From: CAVQBJ01 sp963710725
GTDB lineage: Bacteria > Actinomycetota > Thermoleophilia > Solirubrobacterales > Solirubrobacteraceae
Assembly (NCBI GenBank): GCA_963710725.1
Contig: CAVQBJ010000008.1
Span: forward strand, 186,001-250,000
Reading direction: 5' to 3'
DNA length: 64,000 bases
A model generated the notes under the pieces. The model worked only from the letters and a program-made list of their open reading frames with translations, had not been told where the DNA came from and did not search any database. Position 1 is the stretch's first letter. Every line of letters starts with the position of its first letter. The translations under genes and the position numbers were made by a program. Positions 59,213 to 64,000 of the stretch are shown one piece after another.

Positions 59213-60913
59213 TCACGATACGGCGCCGCCGGCCTCGACGCGGGCCTCGAGCCCCTCGGCACGAGCCTCGCTGCGGAATTCCCCGAGCTCGCGTGCGATC
59301 CGCGCGGCGTCCCACCCGAGCTCGCGCCCGAGCGTATCGGCGATCCGGCGGGCCGGGCTGGCCTCGCCCTCCTGCAGCTCGCGGGCGGCGAGCAGCCCGA
59401 GGCGCGTGCGGCGCAGCAGCACGTCGCCGATCGTCTGCGCCTGCTCGTGCCGGGCCGCGACGACGGCCTCGGCGAGCAGGTCGGGATGCCCGGCGACGAT
59501 CGGCTGCGTCAGCTCGCCGCGCTCGCCCGCGATCTTCAGCACCTCATGGGCGGCGTAGCCGTAACGCGCGGCCAGCGGCCCGTACGCAGCCTCGGCGACG
59601 CCCTCGACCCGCGGAAGCTCCTTCGCGTCGACGGCCTGCCCGAGCGGGATCTCGTGCGTACGACAGGGCGCGTCGCGCGCCTCGCGCTCGACGAGGCGGT
59701 CGACGGCGAGCTTGGCCATCCGCCGCCAGGTCGTCAGCTTGCCGCCGGTGATCGTGATGAGCCCGCTCGACGTCTCGTACAGCTCGGCCTTGCGCGAGAT
59801 GTCGACCGACTTGCGCGGATCGCCGGTCGAGATGAGCGGGCGCACCCCCGCGTAGGCGCCGGTCAGGTCGTCGTAGCCGAGCGCCGTGCCGAAGAAGGCG
59901 TTCGCCGCTTCGAGCAGGTAGTCGAGGTCGTCGCGCGGCGGGGCGATGTGCTCGAGCGCGCCCTCGTAGTCGGAATCCGTCGTGCCGATGAGCGTGCGCC
60001 CCAGCCATGGCAGCGCGAAGATCGTGCGCCCGCCGCCCGCCGGCACGATCGCACCGCCCACGAGCGGCAGGTCGTCGTGGCGCAGCGTGATGTGCGTCCC
60101 GCGGCTCGGGCGGATGCGCGGCAGCTCGGCCTCGTCGTGCAGCTCGTTCGGACGCAGACGGTCGGCCCACACCCCGGTCGCGTTGATGACGTTCGCGCCG
60201 CGCACCTCGAGCGCCACCCCGTTGACGGTGTCTCGCGCGCGAACGCCGATCGCACGTCCGTGTTCCTCGAGCAGCTCGGAGACCTCGACGCGGTTCGCGC
60301 AGATCGTCCCGAACCGCTCGGCCTCGCCGAGCACGGTCAGCACGAGGCGCACGTCGTCGGTCTGGCAGTCGTAGAACAGGTATCCGGCCGTCGGCTCGCG
60401 AGCGCGCAGTGCGGGCAATAGCTCGACGACCTCTTCGCCGGAGATGACGCGATGGCGCTCGGGGCTCCACGGGGTGTCAGCGAGCGGCGCCTCCGGTCGC
60501 GCCCGGCGGCCGCGCCGGCCGCGCAGGCGCTGCCGGTCGACGGCCATCACGTCGTAGAGGTTGAGCCCGACGCCGACGAGGCGGTCGGGCCGTTCGCCCT
60601 CGAAGGCGGCCACGACGAGCGGCAGCGGGTGGACGAGATGCGGGGCGAGCGCGACCATCAGCTGGCGCTCGAGCAGCGCCTCGCGTACGAGACCGAGGTC
60701 GAAGTTCTGCAGGTAGCGCAGCCCGCCGTGCACGAGCTTGCTCGAGCGGCTGGACGTCCCGCTGGCGAAATCCTGGCGCTCGAGCAGCGCCACGCTGTAC
60801 CCGCGCGTGGCGGCATCGAGCGCCACGCCGGCGCCGGTGATCCCGCCGCCGACGACGACGACGTCGAACTCCTCGCTGGCGAGCGCGCTGAGGGCGTCCC
60901 GGCGGTCGATCAT
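59213..60913 (-). CDS. glpD: Glycerol-3-phosphate dehydrogenase (FAD)
   Basis: Membrane-associated flavoenzyme oxidising glycerol 3-phosphate to dihydroxyacetone phosphate and feeding electrons to quinone; 566 residues. FAD motif VVVGGGITGAGVALDAATRG, then FASGTSSRSSKLVHGGLRYL, the substrate region LIGTTDSDYEG and GGKLTTWRRMAKLAVD. The C-terminal helical domain is present. The start ATG 60913 precedes the Rossmann strand by about 20 residues. Confidence 0.95.
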   Translation of the reverse strand: MIDRRDALSALASEEFDVVVVGGGITGAGVALDAATRGYSVALLERQDFASGTSSRSSKLVHGGLRYLQNFDLGLVREALLERQLMVALAPHLVHPLPLVVAAFEGERPDRLVGVGLNLYDVMAVDRQRLRGRRGRRARPEAPLADTPWSPERHRVISGEEVVELLPALRAREPTAGYLFYDCQTDDVRLVLTVLGEAERFGTICANRVEVSELLEEHGRAIGVRARDTVNGVALEVRGANVINATGVWADRLRPNELHDEAELPRIRPSRGTHITLRHDDLPLVGGAIVPAGGGRTIFALPWLGRTLIGTTDSDYEGALEHIAPPRDDLDYLLEAANAFFGTALGYDDLTGAYAGVRPLISTGDPRKSVDISRKAELYETSSGLITITGGKLTTWRRMAKLAVDRLVEREARDAPCRTHEIPLGQAVDAKELPRVEGVAEAAYGPLAARYGYAAHEVLKIAGERGELTQPIVAGHPDLLAEAVVAARHEQAQTIGDVLLRRTRLGLLAARELQEGEASPARRIADTLGRELGWDAARIARELGEFRSEARAEGLEARVEAGGAVS

Positions 60914-60945
60914 CCCCGCCAGTGTTCCAGAGCGCCAAGTCGAAG

Positions 60946-61422
60946 CTAGGTCTCGCCCTCCCAATAGCCGACCTGCCCGTCGCCGCGCCGCAGCATCACG
61001 GTGTCGCCGTCCCCGCCCGGCCAGACGCCGATCTTGTCGCTGTCCGGGTAGACGGCGACGGCCGGCGTGGCCGCGCTCGAGAACATCAGCACGCGCGCGA
61101 CCGCGGGATCCCGGTTGGTCACCTTATGGGCGCCGTCCGGGCCCGCCGGGAAGCACACGGCGTCGCCGCGCTCGAGGTCGCGCTCGCCGTCGGGCGTCCG
61201 CAGGACGACCCGGCCATCGAGGACGACGAGCCACTCCTCCACGTACTCGTAGTGATAGGGGCACACGCTCTGGTCCGCCGGCAGCTCGAACACCTTCGCG
61301 GTCAGCGCTCGTGCGACGTCCGCCTCGAGCGTCTTCGCCCCGTTGCGATAGCCGGGCGGGTCATTCGGCTCGTACTCGGCTTCGTCGTCGAAGACGTTAC
61401 TCGGCGGCACGCCGGCGATCAT
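60946..61422 (-). CDS. Cupin-domain protein
   Basis: A 158-residue single-cupin protein. Metal ligands are visible in CPYHYEYVEEWLVVLDG and the second motif in FPAGPDGAHKVTNR. Substrate unknown; similar proteins bind small acids or act as dioxygenases or isomerases. It lies 32 nt upstream of glpD in the same direction, so a shared transcript is likely. Confidence 0.82.
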   Translation of the reverse strand: MIAGVPPSNVFDDEAEYEPNDPPGYRNGAKTLEADVARALTAKVFELPADQSVCPYHYEYVEEWLVVLDGRVVLRTPDGERDLERGDAVCFPAGPDGAHKVTNRDPAVARVLMFSSAATPAVAVYPDSDKIGVWPGGDGDTVMLRRGDGQVGYWEGET

Positions 61423-61454
61423 CCCATGCGGCGCCGATCGAGGCGCTCGGGGCG

Positions 61455-62878
<1,424 letters not shown>

Positions 62879-62882
<4 letters not shown>

Positions 62883-63223
62883 TTGTGCGTCCCCGGGCCG
62901 GTGTCGTCGTCGTCCTTGGCCGGCGGGGCCTTCGGCCTCACCTTGAACATCTCGAGCATGCGGTCGGTGACGAGAAAGCCGCCGATGATGTTGATTGTCC
63001 CGAAGGCGATCGCGATGACGAGGATGATCTTGTTGAAGACGTCGTTACCGGACAGGCCGATCACCAGCAGGCCGCCGAGCAGCACGATGCCGTGGATCGC
63101 GTTCGTGCCCGACATGAGCGGCGTGTGCAGGGTGTTCGGGACCTTCGAGATCACGACGAAGCCGACGAAGCCGGCGAGCACGAGGATCGCGAGGTTGGTG
63201 ACGAGAACGCTGCCGATGATCAC
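62879..63223 (-). CDS. pntAB: NAD(P) transhydrogenase subunit alpha, membrane part
   Basis: A 114-residue membrane subunit with three to four helices (ILVLAGFVGFVVISKVP, IVLLGGLLVIGLSG, IILVIAIAFGTINIIGGFLV). It is separate from the NAD-binding part, as in Rhodospirillum, where enterobacteria have a fused PntA. The GTG at 63223 overlaps the stop of pntAA as GTGA. Confidence 0.93.
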
Positions 63224-64000
63224 GGGGTTGAGTCCTCCTTCTCGACGGCGGCCTTCGCGCCGGCGTTGACGATCTCGCCGTCGCGCACGATGCAGGCACC
63301 GGCGATGATCTCGTCGTCGAAGTCGAGGTGCAGCGTGGGGGCTCCGGACTCCTCGGCCGGCGCCTGGATCATCAGCTCGAGCAGGGCAAGCACGTTGCGG
63401 GCGAAGAGCTGCGAGCTGTGCTCGGGCACGGTGGCCGGCAGGTTGAGCGGGGACACGATCTTCACGTCGTGGCGGATCACAGTCTCGCCGGGAACGGTCA
63501 GCTCGCAGTTGCCGCCCGACTCGCCCGCGAGGTCGACGATGACCGAGCCCGCCTTCATGCCCTCCACGGCCTCCTCGGTGACGAGCTTGGGCGCCGGGCG
63601 ACCGGGCACGAGCGCGGTGGTGATGACGACGTCGAAGCCCTTGATCGCGTCGGTGAGCGCCTGCTGCTGCTGCGCGCGCTCGGCCTCCGTCAGCTCGCGG
63701 GCGTATCCGCCCTCGCCGGCCGCCTCGAGGCCGAGGTCGAGCCACTGGGCACCGAGCGACTGCACCTGCTCGGCCACCTCGGGGCGCACGTCGTAGCCGG
63801 TCGTGCGCGCGCCGAGGCGCTTGGCCGTGGCGAGCGCCTGCAGTCCGGCGACGCCCGCGCCCAGTACGAGCACCTTCGCCGGCGGGATGGTGCCGGCGGC
63901 GGTCATCAGCATCGGATAGAAGCGGCCCATGCTCTCGGCGCCGAGCAGCGCGGCCTTGTAGCCGGCGACGTTGCTCTGCGAGGACAGCGCGTCCATCGAC
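63220..64000 (-). CDS. pntAA: NAD(P) transhydrogenase subunit alpha, NAD-binding part (5' end missing)
   Basis: The soluble NAD(H)-binding subunit. The visible 260 codons include MDALSSQSNVAGYKAALL, the Rossmann motif VLVLGAGVAGLQALATAK and the conserved block ALVPGRPAPKLVTEEAVEGM, ending in an Ala/Glu-rich tail. The N-terminal part is outside the window. First visible gene of the pntAA-pntAB-pntB unit. Confidence 0.95.
   Translation of the reverse strand, partial: SMDALSSQSNVAGYKAALLGAESMGRFYPMLMTAAGTIPPAKVLVLGAGVAGLQALATAKRLGARTTGYDVRPEVAEQVQSLGAQWLDLGLEAAGEGGYARELTEAERAQQQQALTDAIKGFDVVITTALVPGRPAPKLVTEEAVEGMKAGSVIVDLAGESGGNCELTVPGETVIRHDVKIVSPLNLPATVPEHSSQLFARNVLALLELMIQAPAEESGAPTLHLDFDDEIIAGACIVRDGEIVNAGAKAAVEKEDSTP

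Overview
The window is about 64 kb of very GC-rich chromosomal DNA, densely packed with core genes. Gene content points to an actinobacterium, probably of the Thermoleophilia/Solirubrobacterales type. The pointers are a complete actinobacterial-order division and cell-wall (dcw) cluster, a MurE with the meso-diaminopimelate motif DNPR, a PknF/Rv1747-like kinase and FHA-ABC transporter pair, DUF5995 and DUF3352 proteins, and TANNNT promoters lying directly on start codons. The taxonomic placement is inference. I see no rRNA, tRNA, CRISPR array, transposase or prophage gene.

Layout. 1-6261 (minus): fmt (cut by the window edge), def, priA, metK, der. 6345-9271: an EthA-like Baeyer-Villiger monooxygenase and a divergent PucR-type regulator around a palindromic operator. 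9318-17678: cmk, a pentapeptide-repeat protein, and an aromatic amino acid run (aroA, tyrA, aroF, a hisC-family aminotransferase, aroH) followed by rluB, with rlmN divergent. A 29-residue leader peptide ending in a cluster of Trp, Tyr and Phe codons precedes aroF. 17648-22479: a Ser/Thr kinase with a GAF-like tail, a divergent FHA-FHA-ABC exporter and a DUF5995 protein. 22486-29484 (minus): scpB, scpA, trpS and the glycine cleavage genes gcvPB, gcvPA, gcvH, gcvT. 29607-30107: a small membrane or secreted protein.

30121-50679 is the dcw cluster on the minus strand, transcribed mraZ, rsmH, ftsL-like, ftsI, murE, murF, mraY, murD, ftsW, murG, murC, ftsQ, ftsZ. It is interrupted by plus-strand genes: a phosphotransferase between murC and ftsQ, and a dimethylformamidase-like lipoprotein plus an ABC-2 exporter between murE and ftsI. 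The mraZ promoter carries two MraZ boxes between its -35 and -10, then a 15-bp leader hairpin followed by UUUU. A 202-bp repeat/palindrome element lies between ftsW and murD. The ftsQ and ftsL-like products both end in long Ala/Thr/Ser/Pro tails.

50989-64000: a DUF3352 lipoprotein, an APC permease with a fused Usp-like domain, a small acidic protein, a divergent Rho-like ATPase, folP, a secreted beta-rich protein, glpD, a cupin, and the split transhydrogenase genes pntB, pntAB, pntAA (cut by the window edge).

Many genes are joined by ATGA or GTGA overlaps (rluB/aroH, gcvPA/gcvPB/trpS, murE/murF, mraY/murD, murG/murC, rsmH/ftsL, the secreted protein/folP, and the pnt genes). About a dozen others have a TANNNT or similar hexamer 6-10 nt upstream of the start codon and no Shine-Dalgarno sequence, which suggests widespread leaderless transcription.
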